DNA of 64,000 nt from JAVJRN01 sp040218415 (lineage in GTDB: Bacteria; Bacteroidota; Bacteroidia; Cytophagales; Cyclobacteriaceae), in assembly GCA_040218415.1 (NCBI GenBank), contig JAVJRN010000021.1, forward strand, positions 1 to 64,000, read 5' to 3'. The position numbers and the translations under genes are program-made. Positions 46,244-53,737 of the stretch are shown here, piece after piece (position 1 is the first letter of the stretch; each line of letters begins with the position of its first letter). Under the pieces are notes generated by a model that was not told the origin of the DNA, ran no database searches, and was given only the letters and a program-made list of their open reading frames with translations.

Positions 46244-46957
46244 ATGAGAACTGAAGCTGATCTTCTGAAGATAATCACTGACTACTTTCAAGTCTATATT
46301 TTTGAAAATCATAAGAAGAACGTGCTAAAGGAGCATTCCAAGCTAAAATCTTATAAAATCAATCCAATTATTGTTAAGTATTTATCTAAAATTCTAGAAG
46401 ACGACTTTACACCAGCGGGAATTGCGAAAGCACTTTATTATCCAAGAGTACTGGGAACATCCATCAACACTTCTTTTGGCACGCGAATCCAAAACATGTT
46501 CGTTGAGCTAGATTTGGCAGGGGGATCTTTAATCAAAGGAATGGATATTGAATTTGTTGACCACTTGGATAAACGAAAAAAATGGTGTCAACTGAAGTCA
46601 GGACCAAACACCATTAATTCAGAAGATGTGGCTCCACTTTTGAAGAAGTTTTCTGCTGTGGCCAACCTAGCTAGAACAAACTCCATAAATCTGAATAATT
46701 CAGATTTGATTCTTGGAGTTCTTTACGGGGACGAACCACAATTAAGCCAACATTATAAAAAAATAGATGAGCGCCATCCGGTAATCATTGGTCAGGATTT
46801 TTGGCATAGAATCACTGGTTATCCTAGCTTCTACACCAAATTGGTAGCTAATCTCGATGAAATGATTCTTGGCCTGGATAGTGAAGATTTCTTTATCAAG
46901 GGTTACAACGAGTTGACCAAGGAAATTGAGGGTTCTGATTTATTCTCTTTTGAATAA
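46244..46957 (+). CDS. Type II restriction endonuclease, PmeII/EcoO109I-like
   Basis: A 237-residue protein matching, as I recall it, the PmeII/EcoO109I-like family of type II endonucleases. Marks are FTPAGIAKALYYPRVLGTSINTSF around residues 66-90 (family core) and the catalytic-type segment KGMDIEFVD followed by KWCQLKSGPNTIN, where Asp, Gln and Lys form a PD-(D/E)xK-like site. It cuts DNA lacking its partner methylation. The C5-methyltransferase gene is convergent, and the last 55 bases of the two genes overlap. The recognition sequence cannot be read from the protein. Confidence 0.78.
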   Translation: MRTEADLLKIITDYFQVYIFENHKKNVLKEHSKLKSYKINPIIVKYLSKILEDDFTPAGIAKALYYPRVLGTSINTSFGTRIQNMFVELDLAGGSLIKGMDIEFVDHLDKRKKWCQLKSGPNTINSEDVAPLLKKFSAVANLARTNSINLNNSDLILGVLYGDEPQLSQHYKKIDERHPVIIGQDFWHRITGYPSFYTKLVANLDEMILGLDSEDFFIKGYNELTKEIEGSDLFSFE

Positions 46958-48186
46958 TAATTGTTAAGAAACTTTACTATTGAATAACCTATTTCCTTGG
47001 CAAGATTAACGGGGACAGCATTGCCAATTTGCTTGTATTGTTGGGAAACAGAACCTTCAAATTCCCATTCGTCAGGGAACGTTTGTATTCTAGCATATTC
47101 CCTCACTGTAAATGGTCTTGTTTCTTCTGGATGACATCTTTCTGTTTGTTTTTGTGCCGGACTACATGTAAGTGTTAAGCATGGTTCGTCCCATCCAATT
47201 CTTCTTGCCATGCCTGTTTTCCCTCCTCCTAAATAGAAACTCTTTTGCATATATTCCTTCTGAATATCCAATGGCAAATCTCTCCAATACCCTTTCTGAG
47301 GAATCAAGTCTAGAATTCTCTTTTTGTGCTCAGGGTAAGCAGTTCCCTTTGATTCTGGTACATCGCACTGAAATAAGTCTCCTTTTTTTAAAGCATCTTC
47401 AAGGTTATAAACTCTTTCAAAAGGAGCCGGGTAAGTATATTCCAAATGAATATCCTTCCGAATTCCTACTAATATCAATCTTTCTCTTTTCTGAGGAACA
47501 TTATAGTTAATCGCTTTTAGTACTTGAATGGGAGTCACTACTTTATAGCCAATTTCATCTAAAATGGATACCATGCCCTCAAGTGTTCTTCCGCCTTCAT
47601 GGCTCAGTAGCCCTCGAACATTTTCACCAATACAAATAGCTGGTTGGATTTCCTTTACGGCTCTTGCAAATTCATAAAACAAGGTGCCGCGAGCATCTTG
47701 AAGACCCAATTTCTTTCCTGCATAACTAAATGCTTGACAAGGGAAACCGCCTGTAACAACATCGGCTTCTCCTTGATATTCTTTAAAAGAGAAATCTTTA
47801 ATATCTCCTTCCAACACATTCCAATGAGGACGGTTTTTTCTTAGCGTTTGGCAAGCCCATTTATCAATCTCGTTTAAACCTAAACATTTTAAACCTGCTT
47901 TTTCAAGGCCAATAGCAAGGCCACCGGCACCTGCGAATAACTCAAGTACTTTGAACTGATGATTGGGTGAGACCTGATTGTGTGCAGGTTTTACTGAATC
48001 TCCATTAAACTCTGGGAAGATATTCAGTTGATCTTTTCGATACACTCGATAGTTGCTGATTGGCTCGCGCACCGCTGACAACTTGCCTTCTCTATCCCAC
48101 CTTCTTAGGGTTTCGGTACTTTTACCTAAAATTTCGGCAACTTCGGAAATCGAATAATATTCTTTCATAACCCAGCTATACAACAT
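46903..48186 (-). CDS. C5-cytosine DNA methyltransferase with N-terminal MerR-like HTH
   Basis: A protein of 427 residues (421 if Met7 at 48168 is the start). The first 55 residues are a MerR-type helix-turn-helix, YSISEVAEILGKSTETLRRW. The methyltransferase follows with motif I LELFAGAGGLAIGLE, motif IV GGFPCQAFSYAG (catalytic Cys150), motif VI ENVRG, motif VIII QKRERLILVG and motif X GNAVPVNLAKEI. It protects host DNA from the endonuclease encoded tail-to-tail. The fused HTH could let the enzyme repress its own promoter or that of the endonuclease, replacing a separate C protein. The 3' 55 bases are antisense to the endonuclease gene. Confidence 0.92.
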   Translation of the reverse strand: MLYSWVMKEYYSISEVAEILGKSTETLRRWDREGKLSAVREPISNYRVYRKDQLNIFPEFNGDSVKPAHNQVSPNHQFKVLELFAGAGGLAIGLEKAGLKCLGLNEIDKWACQTLRKNRPHWNVLEGDIKDFSFKEYQGEADVVTGGFPCQAFSYAGKKLGLQDARGTLFYEFARAVKEIQPAICIGENVRGLLSHEGGRTLEGMVSILDEIGYKVVTPIQVLKAINYNVPQKRERLILVGIRKDIHLEYTYPAPFERVYNLEDALKKGDLFQCDVPESKGTAYPEHKKRILDLIPQKGYWRDLPLDIQKEYMQKSFYLGGGKTGMARRIGWDEPCLTLTCSPAQKQTERCHPEETRPFTVREYARIQTFPDEWEFEGSVSQQYKQIGNAVPVNLAKEIGYSIVKFLNNYYSKENKSEPSISLVNSL

Positions 48187-48198
48187 TATACATGGTTA

Positions 48199-48229
48199 CA
48201 AACTTATGAAAATAAACGAAGGGTAGCAA
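48199..48229 (-). promoter_or_regulatory. Promoter of the methyltransferase gene
   Basis: On the minus strand TTG (48229-48227), 20 bases, then TAAGTTTG (48206-48199) matches the Bacteroidota consensus. It lies 13 bases above the first possible start and its TTG touches the edge of repeat A copy 1. Confidence 0.6.
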
Positions 48230-48467
48230 CCCTTTACTTCACCCGATGAGCACCCATTTTTAGCTCGTACTAAAGAAAACCAAACACCTATTTCTTGTAC
48301 CCCGTTGTGATTCATCAAAAGAAACACTATTTTGTGACCCGAAACTGAAAGACTTGTGCAGATGGTGGCAGTTTAGCTTCATCTGTAGCGCGATATGTTT
48401 TGGGACTGAAATAGATAAAAAGATAAGGCGGGTGGTAGCTACTTGGTGGTTGTTATCTGGTTGTTGG
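48227..48467 (+). repeat. Direct repeat A, copy 1
   Basis: About 240 bases closely matching 49305-49549 (offset 1078 early in the repeat), with the Abi gene between. Shared words include TTTACTTCACCCGATGAGCA, CACCTATTTCTTGTACCCCG and GAAACACTATTTTGTGACCC. No open frame of note spans it. The 3' end (TGGTTGTTGGC) is a decayed form of the GGTTGTTAGCG end of copy 2. This accounts for most of the 421-base gene-free stretch 48187-48607; I see nothing else in the rest. Confidence 0.8.
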
Positions 48468-48607
48468 CAAGAGTTGCATCACCGCATTAAATCCCTATAA
48501 AAGCAAAAACCCACTAGCGTGAATTTCTTCAGGGGCTAATGGGAATAGTATAATGCAAATGTAAACTATAGTTATCATCCATCATAAATATTTGTGATTT
48601 TACGCTC

Positions 48608-49294
48608 ATGAAGTACTCAGAGTTTCAAAACATTATGTCAGAACCTAGAATGACTCGCTACTTGATGGCCTGCCAAAACGATTCTAAAAAGGCTATGACA
48701 CTCTACCGCTTAAACCTCAGATTGTCCCAAGAATTATTTACGGTGATAAGCTGCTTTGAAATTGCGCTTCGAAACAAAATAGATCAAAACTACTCCAATT
48801 TTAGAGGTACAGATTGGCTAAGAGATTCCATTAGAATAAATGGTATGTTCAGTGTGGAAAAATGCCGCAACACAGCAAAACTGATAAAAATCCGATTTGG
48901 TAAACTAGGCATTGTATACTCTCATAACAAGTTGGTCGCATTAATGGATTTTGGTTTTTGGCGATATCTATTTGCACAGCCACAATTTCACGCTGGAGGT
49001 CAAAGCCTTATGAACGTTTTTCCTTCAAGGCCTGTAAGTACCCCTAACTTCAAGTACAATCATACATTCATTTTTAACGAATTGAATAAGGTTAACGACA
49101 TCCGAAATCGAATTGCTCATCATGAAGCAATATGCTTTCAACGAGGAACAGCAATGATCGATACTTCCTATATTCGGCTACATTATGGTTTGGTTATTCA
49201 ATTTTTCCAATGGATGAACATTGATGAAGGAGCATTACTTTATGGACTTGATCATGTTATTGCTACATGTAACAAAATTGACAACATTATATAA
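48608..49294 (+). CDS. Abi-like (Abi_2/HEPN) protein, probable phage-defence gene
   Basis: A 228-residue protein resembling the AbiD/AbiF group. The N-terminal MSEPRMTRYLMACQND (10-25) and FEIALRNKIDQ (50-60) match the family, and NDIRNRIAHHE (163-173) contains the R-x4-H motif of HEPN ribonucleases. Abi proteins of this kind stop growth of infected cells by RNA cleavage. It has its own ATG and no coupled antitoxin gene. It lies between two 240-base direct repeats, so it looks like a single-gene mobile unit inside the island. Confidence 0.8.
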   Translation: MKYSEFQNIMSEPRMTRYLMACQNDSKKAMTLYRLNLRLSQELFTVISCFEIALRNKIDQNYSNFRGTDWLRDSIRINGMFSVEKCRNTAKLIKIRFGKLGIVYSHNKLVALMDFGFWRYLFAQPQFHAGGQSLMNVFPSRPVSTPNFKYNHTFIFNELNKVNDIRNRIAHHEAICFQRGTAMIDTSYIRLHYGLVIQFFQWMNIDEGALLYGLDHVIATCNKIDNII

Positions 49295-49304
49295 ATCTAG
49301 TCAA

Positions 49305-49549
49305 CAATCCTTTACTTCACCCGATGAGCACCCGTTTCTAGCTCGTGCTAAAGAAGATCAAACACCTATTTCTTGTACCCCGTTGTAATTCATGGAAAGA
49401 AACACTATTTTGTGACCCGAAACTGAAAGGCTTGCTCAAATGGTGACTGTTTAGCTCCATCTGTAGCGCGATAAGTTTTGGGAATTAAATAGTTAAGAAA
49501 AAATACAGTGCGGATAACAACCAGTGGTGTTGTTATCCGGTTGTTAGCG
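49305..49549 (+). repeat. Direct repeat A, copy 2
   Basis: Begins 11 bases after the Abi stop and matches 48227-48467 over most of its length. Unlike copy 1 it ends with an intact hairpin, GGATAACAAC (49512-49521) with GTTGTTATCC (49529-49538), followed by GGTTGTTAGCG. The GTTAGCG core (49543-49549) is 17 bases before the next ATG, as in an integron cassette. No gene was seen in it. Confidence 0.8.
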
Positions 49550-49566
49550 GTAACCATCACTCCATT

Positions 49567-50220
49567 ATGAAATCAAAACTCCTTCTTCTATTTCTACTCC
49601 TCCATGGAATCTACTTATACGGTCAACAAACTGACACTCTCTATTTTAAAGATAGGTGGAGACAAAAGGAAACTTCACAAAAAAAAGCAAGCTTTTACGA
49701 AATTCATAAAATCGCTAACGGTATCGAAGTTCAAACTTTGCGTAAGATTTCAGATCAAAGCTTGATTTCGCACAAAGAGTTTAAAGAAGGTTTACCAACT
49801 GGGGTTTGGACAGATAATTTCTTTGAGGGGCGAACTGAAATATTAGATTATAATTTTGAACTGGTATACTCTGATACCAAAATCGAAGAAGGTATCTACC
49901 CAGATGAAGAACTCAAGTCAAACATCAAAAGAGCTGAATATCCAGACGGTATTCAAGCGTTTTATCAATTTGTAGGGAACACGATGAGATATCCAGCTTA
50001 TGCTAGACGTAATGGAATTCAGGGAAAGGTATTGCTGCATATTAAAGTCACTAAAACTGGTAAAACAGAGTTTTTATCAATATTCGAAGGAGTAAATGAG
50101 CATTTGGATCAAGAAGCCGCAAGAGTTATTATCCAGTGTCCAAACTGGGTTCCTGCGACGAAAAATGGTGAACCAATTGACAGTTACTATATCACCCCTT
50201 TAACTTTCAAAATGAACTAG
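49567..50220 (+). CDS. Exported protein with TonB C-terminal-like domain
   Basis: A 217-residue protein with a signal peptide (1-19, ending LYGQ). The middle (about 65-95, KEGLPTGVWTDNFFEG) resembles an antitoxin-like MORN-type repeat common in Bacteroidota. The last 90 residues fit the TonB C-terminal fold: YPAYARRNGIQGKVLLHIKV, then LDQEAARVIIQCPNWVPA and a final beta strand. There is no N-terminal membrane anchor with a proline-rich spacer, so it is not a standard TonB. The gene fills the space between repeat A and the attC-like site almost exactly, with start and stop 17 and 8 bases from them. Confidence 0.7.
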   Translation: MKSKLLLLFLLLHGIYLYGQQTDTLYFKDRWRQKETSQKKASFYEIHKIANGIEVQTLRKISDQSLISHKEFKEGLPTGVWTDNFFEGRTEILDYNFELVYSDTKIEEGIYPDEELKSNIKRAEYPDGIQAFYQFVGNTMRYPAYARRNGIQGKVLLHIKVTKTGKTEFLSIFEGVNEHLDQEAARVIIQCPNWVPATKNGEPIDSYYITPLTFKMN

Positions 50221-50228
50221 CAAAATAC

Positions 50229-50287
50229 CGCTAACAAACGATGATGGCGCATGGCCTTACTTAGTTATCTGAAAGAGTCTGCCAAAC
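50229..50287 (+). repeat. Direct repeat B, copy 1
   Basis: 59 bases matching 51102-51160 with two differences (AAC to AAT, ATGG to ATAG), 873 bases apart, on each side of the two-helix membrane gene. It is the left arm of the attC-like site plus adjacent sequence. Confidence 0.85.
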
Positions 50288-50463
50288 ATACCGCTTATCT
50301 GCCGCCAAGCAATTGAAGTGCTTTCTACTTTCTTCTGCTCGTGGGAGTTTCTAATCTTCATGGTGCAGTGCGTATCTGACATTTTGAATGCACCGGCTGA
50401 TAAGCTATTTTTATCGTAATTAATTAAGCTCGGAGGCCACAGCGCCATATCTGAGCGTTAGCG
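50229..50463 (+). repeat. attC-like recombination site candidate
   Basis: Nested inverted arms match integron attC design. CGCTAAC (50229-50235) pairs with GTTAGCG (50457-50463); 8 unpaired bases on each side follow; then ATGGCGC (50244-50250) with GCGCCAT (50442-50448); one base against two extrahelical bases; then TGGCC (50252-50256) with GGCCA (50435-50439). The 178-base centre is long for an attC terminal structure. The left arm starts 8 bases after a stop codon and the right arm ends 14 bases before a TTG start. Confidence 0.55.
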
Positions 50464-50477
50464 AGAATCACCTCACT

Positions 50478-51107
50478 TTGAAAAAGCGAACCCTGATCTT
50501 AAAAATTATACTCGGAATTTGTGTAACAATTCTGTTTTTCGGCCTCATGTTAACACTAAAGGCAGATTATTCTACCTATCCTAACTACCTGTACACGTTT
50601 CTGATAGTAATCACAGTAATAGCAGGACTTGGAACCCTTATACTTTCAATAGTCTTAGCAATCATTAGCCCGCAAGAGAATCCCATCAAGGTCAAGACGT
50701 TTAGATTCAATGCAGTTGATAGAACTGGGTTTGAAGGTAAAGCGCTAGCAGTTTTAGAACTTCTGGAACAACCCAACTCCAAACTGAGAATCGATTTCAA
50801 GGATCAGTCTTACTCTGCCACTTCTATAGATGCTTTTAGTGCTATGAACAAGATTAGAGAAACCACTGACGAACTTGGAATTAGATTTTTAATTCAAGGA
50901 ACTAAACCTAACTGCTGGCCGTCAGGAATGTCTGCACAAATGTCCAACGGCACCAAATGCTACCTTCATGAAATGAAACCTAAACAGCACCAAAACTCAG
51001 ATTTAGTAGGACTCTTTGACTCTGTGGATATAACTGAGGTAGGAACTCTTAACGCACAAATAGCCTTCAAAACAGAGTGGATGCAAATGCTAAAAGAATC
51101 TCGCTAA
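50478..51107 (+). CDS. Two-helix membrane protein with C-terminal soluble domain
   Basis: A 209-residue protein of unrecognised family. Helices lie at about 7-27 and 40-63; the rest (from 70) is soluble and probably cytoplasmic, with EGKALAVLELLEQPNSKLRI and LNAQIAFKTEWMQML. The start is TTG at 50478, chosen because it directly precedes KKRTLILKI and no ATG fits. Its stop codon overlaps the CGCTAAT arm of repeat B copy 2. Its position between repeats suggests cassette-type mobility. Confidence 0.6.
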   Translation: MKKRTLILKIILGICVTILFFGLMLTLKADYSTYPNYLYTFLIVITVIAGLGTLILSIVLAIISPQENPIKVKTFRFNAVDRTGFEGKALAVLELLEQPNSKLRIDFKDQSYSATSIDAFSAMNKIRETTDELGIRFLIQGTKPNCWPSGMSAQMSNGTKCYLHEMKPKQHQNSDLVGLFDSVDITEVGTLNAQIAFKTEWMQMLKESR

Positions 51108-51160
51108 TAAACGATGATAGCGCATGGCCTTACTTAGTTATCTGAAAGAGTCTGCCAAAC
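51102..51160 (+). repeat. Direct repeat B, copy 2 (half attC-like site)
   Basis: Same 59 bases as 50229-50287 with two changes. Only the left arms are present; no GCGCCAT or GTTAGCG partner follows before the next gene, so this copy appears truncated at its right side. Confidence 0.8.
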
Positions 51161-51183
51161 CCCACCAGAACAAAATACAAAAA

Positions 51184-51217
51184 TTAGGTCTGGAAGACAC
51201 AGACCTTGGAGAAGAAA
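51184..51217 (+). repeat. Direct repeat C, copy 2
   Basis: ATTAGGTCTGGAAGACACAG followed by ACCTTGGAGAAG matches 52158-52190 closely. It forms a hairpin: AGGTCTG, 7-base loop, CAGACCT. It flanks the unrecognised gene at 51313 on its left. Confidence 0.65.
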
Positions 51218-51312
51218 ACTTCCGATGAACTTTAAAGCTTGGAGTAGAAAGGTTCAAGAATATGATCGTACCCCTTGCATAGCTTCAAAAGTTAGTTTTT
51301 ACGTACATTTGA

Positions 51313-52098
51313 ATGGTGGAAAACTTGGGAAACATAGAAATAAGAGTCACTGGTAGCAGAGGGAATAGTGAACTCTGTCCAGACAACTATGACATCCGAG
51401 AAATCATCACCATTTTACAAACAGCAGAAAACCTGCTTTTCCCAACAAGCAAAAAGGATCGTCCTACCATCAGTTATGCTATAGAAGCAGGGTCTGTTAG
51501 GCACATTATTCGAACAAGTCTGCAAGCTGTTATTGGTTTTAATGCCATCATTGGGCAATTAGGGGCATCAAACTCTGTTGATTTTCTTGAAGCACAATCA
51601 GCGCAGGCCATCGAAACATTACAGGAAAATGCTATCAAGAATAATTTTGAGTTAAACATAAGCACTTCTCTTGATCAAACTAATGAACTTAAAATAACCA
51701 ATAAGACTCGCTTCACGCAAACCCAAAATATTTGGGTGGATGCCGAATTCTACTTTTATGGCACACTTACAAACGCTGGAGGTAAAAGTAAGGCCAATAT
51801 TCATTTGGACACAGAAGATCTCGGATCTTTAACCATTCAAACCGACCGAGAATTTCTTGGCGAAAAGGAAGAAAACTTGCTTTATAAAAACTTTGGTGTC
51901 CATGCGATTGGCAAACAAAATATTCAAACCTCTGAAATAGACAAATCCAGCTTGAAGCTTATCGAGCTAATAGATTACAGCCCAAAATACGATCAAAATT
52001 ATCTGTCGTCTCTCATGAAGAAAGCAACTTCAAACTGGTCGGATGTAAATGATGCCGATGAATGGCTTAATTCAATAAGAGGAAGCTATGAGGCATAG
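51313..52098 (+). CDS. Unrecognised soluble protein, upstream partner of a PIN-like remnant
   Basis: A 261-residue soluble protein with no signal or membrane segment; I do not recognise its family. It begins with GNIEIRVTGSRGN and has a beta-rich centre (about 115-175, IWVDAEFYFYGTLTNAGGK) and a helical C-terminus ending SNWSDVNDADEWLNSIRGSY. The ATG follows a TACATTTG word by one base, which is probably chance. A second start (52088) overlaps its stop by 11 bases, the usual arrangement for a coupled partner, but that downstream frame is cut short. The pair may once have been a toxin-antitoxin-like module. Confidence 0.6.
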   Translation: MVENLGNIEIRVTGSRGNSELCPDNYDIREIITILQTAENLLFPTSKKDRPTISYAIEAGSVRHIIRTSLQAVIGFNAIIGQLGASNSVDFLEAQSAQAIETLQENAIKNNFELNISTSLDQTNELKITNKTRFTQTQNIWVDAEFYFYGTLTNAGGKSKANIHLDTEDLGSLTIQTDREFLGEKEENLLYKNFGVHAIGKQNIQTSEIDKSSLKLIELIDYSPKYDQNYLSSLMKKATSNWSDVNDADEWLNSIRGSYEA

Positions 52099-52162
52099 TG
52101 TCCTGTTAGATACTAGCTTTTTATCCCCACCTTCTTGGTCTGTGGCACACAGAAAAAATTAG
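52088..52162 (+). pseudogene. 5' remnant of a PIN-domain-like gene
   Basis: The 24 codons start MRHSVLLDTSFLS and then run into PPSWSVAHRKN and a stop inside repeat C. LLDTSFL is the first motif of PIN-domain nucleases, with the conserved acidic residue at Asp8. The start overlaps the previous stop by 11 bases. The rest of the expected gene, about 120 codons, is absent. With only 13 matching residues this is suggestive, not proven. Confidence 0.4.
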
Positions 52163-52190
52163 GGCTGTGAAACACAGACCTTGGAGAAAA
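52158..52190 (+). repeat. Direct repeat C, copy 3
   Basis: ATTAGGGCTGTGAAACACAG plus ACCTTGGAGAAA matches 51184-51217 with a few changes. It forms a 9-bp stem AGGGCTGTG with CACAGACCT (one mismatch) around AAA. It lies where the PIN-like frame breaks. The following 52191-52430 holds no gene or signal I can recognise. Confidence 0.65.
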
Positions 52191-52437
52191 AACCACTAAA
52201 ATAAACAGGCAAACTGAGTCCTTTGGCTGCTAATTCAGGCTGGGCCATCCAGTAAAAATCCGTTGTATGGCTCCCATAATTATCGCTGAGTCATGAATGA
52301 ATTTAGGAGGGCATCCGATCAATCCAGTAAGTGACCTTTGACAGCCCGTTGTTGCCTAATGGTAGGCCGCAGCTTTTCGCAGTTTCCTAAATCCCCACAA
52401 AAGCCGTTGAGTGACTCACGAAAATCTCGCTTTTCTT

Positions 52438-52682
52438 TCACTACGACTCCTTTTTCTTCCACTATTACTCCCTAATCATTCACTATGACTCCTTTTTCTT
52501 TCACTATTACTCCCTAATCATTCACTACGACTCCTTTTTCTTTCACTACCACTCCCTAACTATTCACTACGACTCCTTTTTCTTCCACTACCACTCCCTA
52601 ATCATTCACTACGACTCCTTTTTCTTTGACTAGCACTCCCTAATCATTCACTATGGCTCCTTTTTCTTTCACTAGTGTAATG
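52438..52682 (+). repeat. Alternating 21-bp tandem repeat (42-bp dimer)
   Basis: Eleven units of exactly 21 bases plus a partial twelfth, alternating two types. Both begin TCACTA; type A continues with a purine-pyrimidine change, then GACTCC and a T-rich end TTTTTCTT; type B continues with ACTCCCTAATCAT. The array has no length changes between units. It has stops in each frame that I checked, so it is not coding. A looser copy precedes it at about 52415-52437. It ends 36 bases before the first possible start of the sigma factor gene. Confidence 0.9.
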
Positions 52683-52718
52683 ACAAGGAAAATATGATTT
52701 TTTAGGTCATTCGTTGTT

Positions 52719-53258
52719 ATGCGTTCAGGGAAATGTCGTTATTCTATGTATAAGATGAGAACAACAGCCTTAGAAGAAAAGATAATTTCACTTTCCGACC
52801 GGATATACCCGATGGTAGCTCGCATGCTGGGAAATAATGAAAACGCCGAGGATGCTGTTCAAGAGATCATCATGAAACTTTGGGGTAGACGGAAGCAACT
52901 TGAAAGTCATCCAAACCTATCAGGATATGCATTTTTAACCGCCCGCAATTATTGCTTAGATCTGTTGAAGAAAAAGAATCTTGAGGTCGATTCCACTGAT
53001 TTTCCATTGAAAATAGTAGCTCCTGAAAAAAGCCAACATCCAGTGGAATGGAAAGAGTTGATGACCATCGTAGAAAAACATTTAGAAGAATTGCCCGCAG
53101 ATCAACGCCAAGTTATGGTAATGCGGGATATTGACGGTTTTGAGTTTACGGAAATTGCCAAGGCTACCAAACTGAAAGTGGAACATGTGCGGGTTTTATT
53201 ATCGCGCGCGCGCAAACAAATACGCTTGAAATTAATAGACATATATCGCTATGAGTGA
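52719..53258 (+). CDS. ECF-type RNA polymerase sigma factor
   Basis: Up to 179 residues; Met10 (52746) or Met13 (52755) may be the real start, since MRTTALEEKI is where family similarity begins. Region 2 contains NAEDAVQEIIMKLWGRR and region 4 contains LPADQRQVMVMRDIDGFEFTEIA with a following helix-turn-helix. It redirects RNA polymerase to its own promoters. The stop overlaps the downstream gene by 8 bases, typical of a sigma/anti-sigma pair. The tandem array just upstream may affect its expression. Confidence 0.9.
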   Translation: MRSGKCRYSMYKMRTTALEEKIISLSDRIYPMVARMLGNNENAEDAVQEIIMKLWGRRKQLESHPNLSGYAFLTARNYCLDLLKKKNLEVDSTDFPLKIVAPEKSQHPVEWKELMTIVEKHLEELPADQRQVMVMRDIDGFEFTEIAKATKLKVEHVRVLLSRARKQIRLKLIDIYRYE

Positions 53259-53685
53259 GAAGAAATCAGAGGAATTGATAGCAAAATATTTGGCTGGTGA
53301 AACAACGCTTGAAGAAGAAGAAATTCTTTTTAGCGGCAATACTCAGCAGACTGAGATGAAACATTGGTTTGGCTATCTGCACGAAAAAAGAGCGAAGGCA
53401 CCTGCCCATCTGAAAGACAACCTTTTAGCCGCTATAGAAGCACAAAAGCTGAAGAAGTTAAAGAAGCGGAGGTTTCTTGTCAGTATATCCAGCTTAGCCG
53501 CGTCTATCGTCATTATTGTCGCTGTTTCCATTGGCTATTCAAGCAGTCAACAGAAAAGTTATGAAGAAAAAGAAGCGCTGCTCAAAGAAGCCTTATCTAT
53601 GTTTCCCGCTGAACATGAGCCACCAACAGCGCAAAGAATTCTTTACGAAGATGACATGGTCATCATTTACACAGAGTCAAAGTAA
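53251..53685 (+). CDS. Probable anti-sigma factor, single-pass membrane protein
   Basis: A 144-residue protein with a soluble N-terminal half, one helix at about 75-96 and a short outer tail. The N-terminal SEELIAKYLAGETTLEEEEI resembles the start of FecR-type anti-sigma factors in Bacteroidota, but no FecR outer domain follows. It overlaps the sigma gene by 8 bases, so the pair is co-translated. Role as a membrane tether for the sigma factor is inferred from position and topology. The outer part of about 45 residues is unusually short. Confidence 0.65.
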   Translation: MSEKKSEELIAKYLAGETTLEEEEILFSGNTQQTEMKHWFGYLHEKRAKAPAHLKDNLLAAIEAQKLKKLKKRRFLVSISSLAASIVIIVAVSIGYSSSQQKSYEEKEALLKEALSMFPAEHEPPTAQRILYEDDMVIIYTESK

Positions 53686-53737
53686 GCCAAGCCATTTTAT
53701 AGATTCCAAATTAGTTAAACCTTAAACAAGAAATATT

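Noticed and set aside
51304..51311. TACATTTG as promoter of the 51313 gene
   Set aside because: It ends one base before the ATG, so transcription would start inside the gene, and no TTG lies at the right distance.
52438..52682. CRISPR array
   Set aside because: The 21-base units are contiguous with no unique spacers and no cas genes are near.
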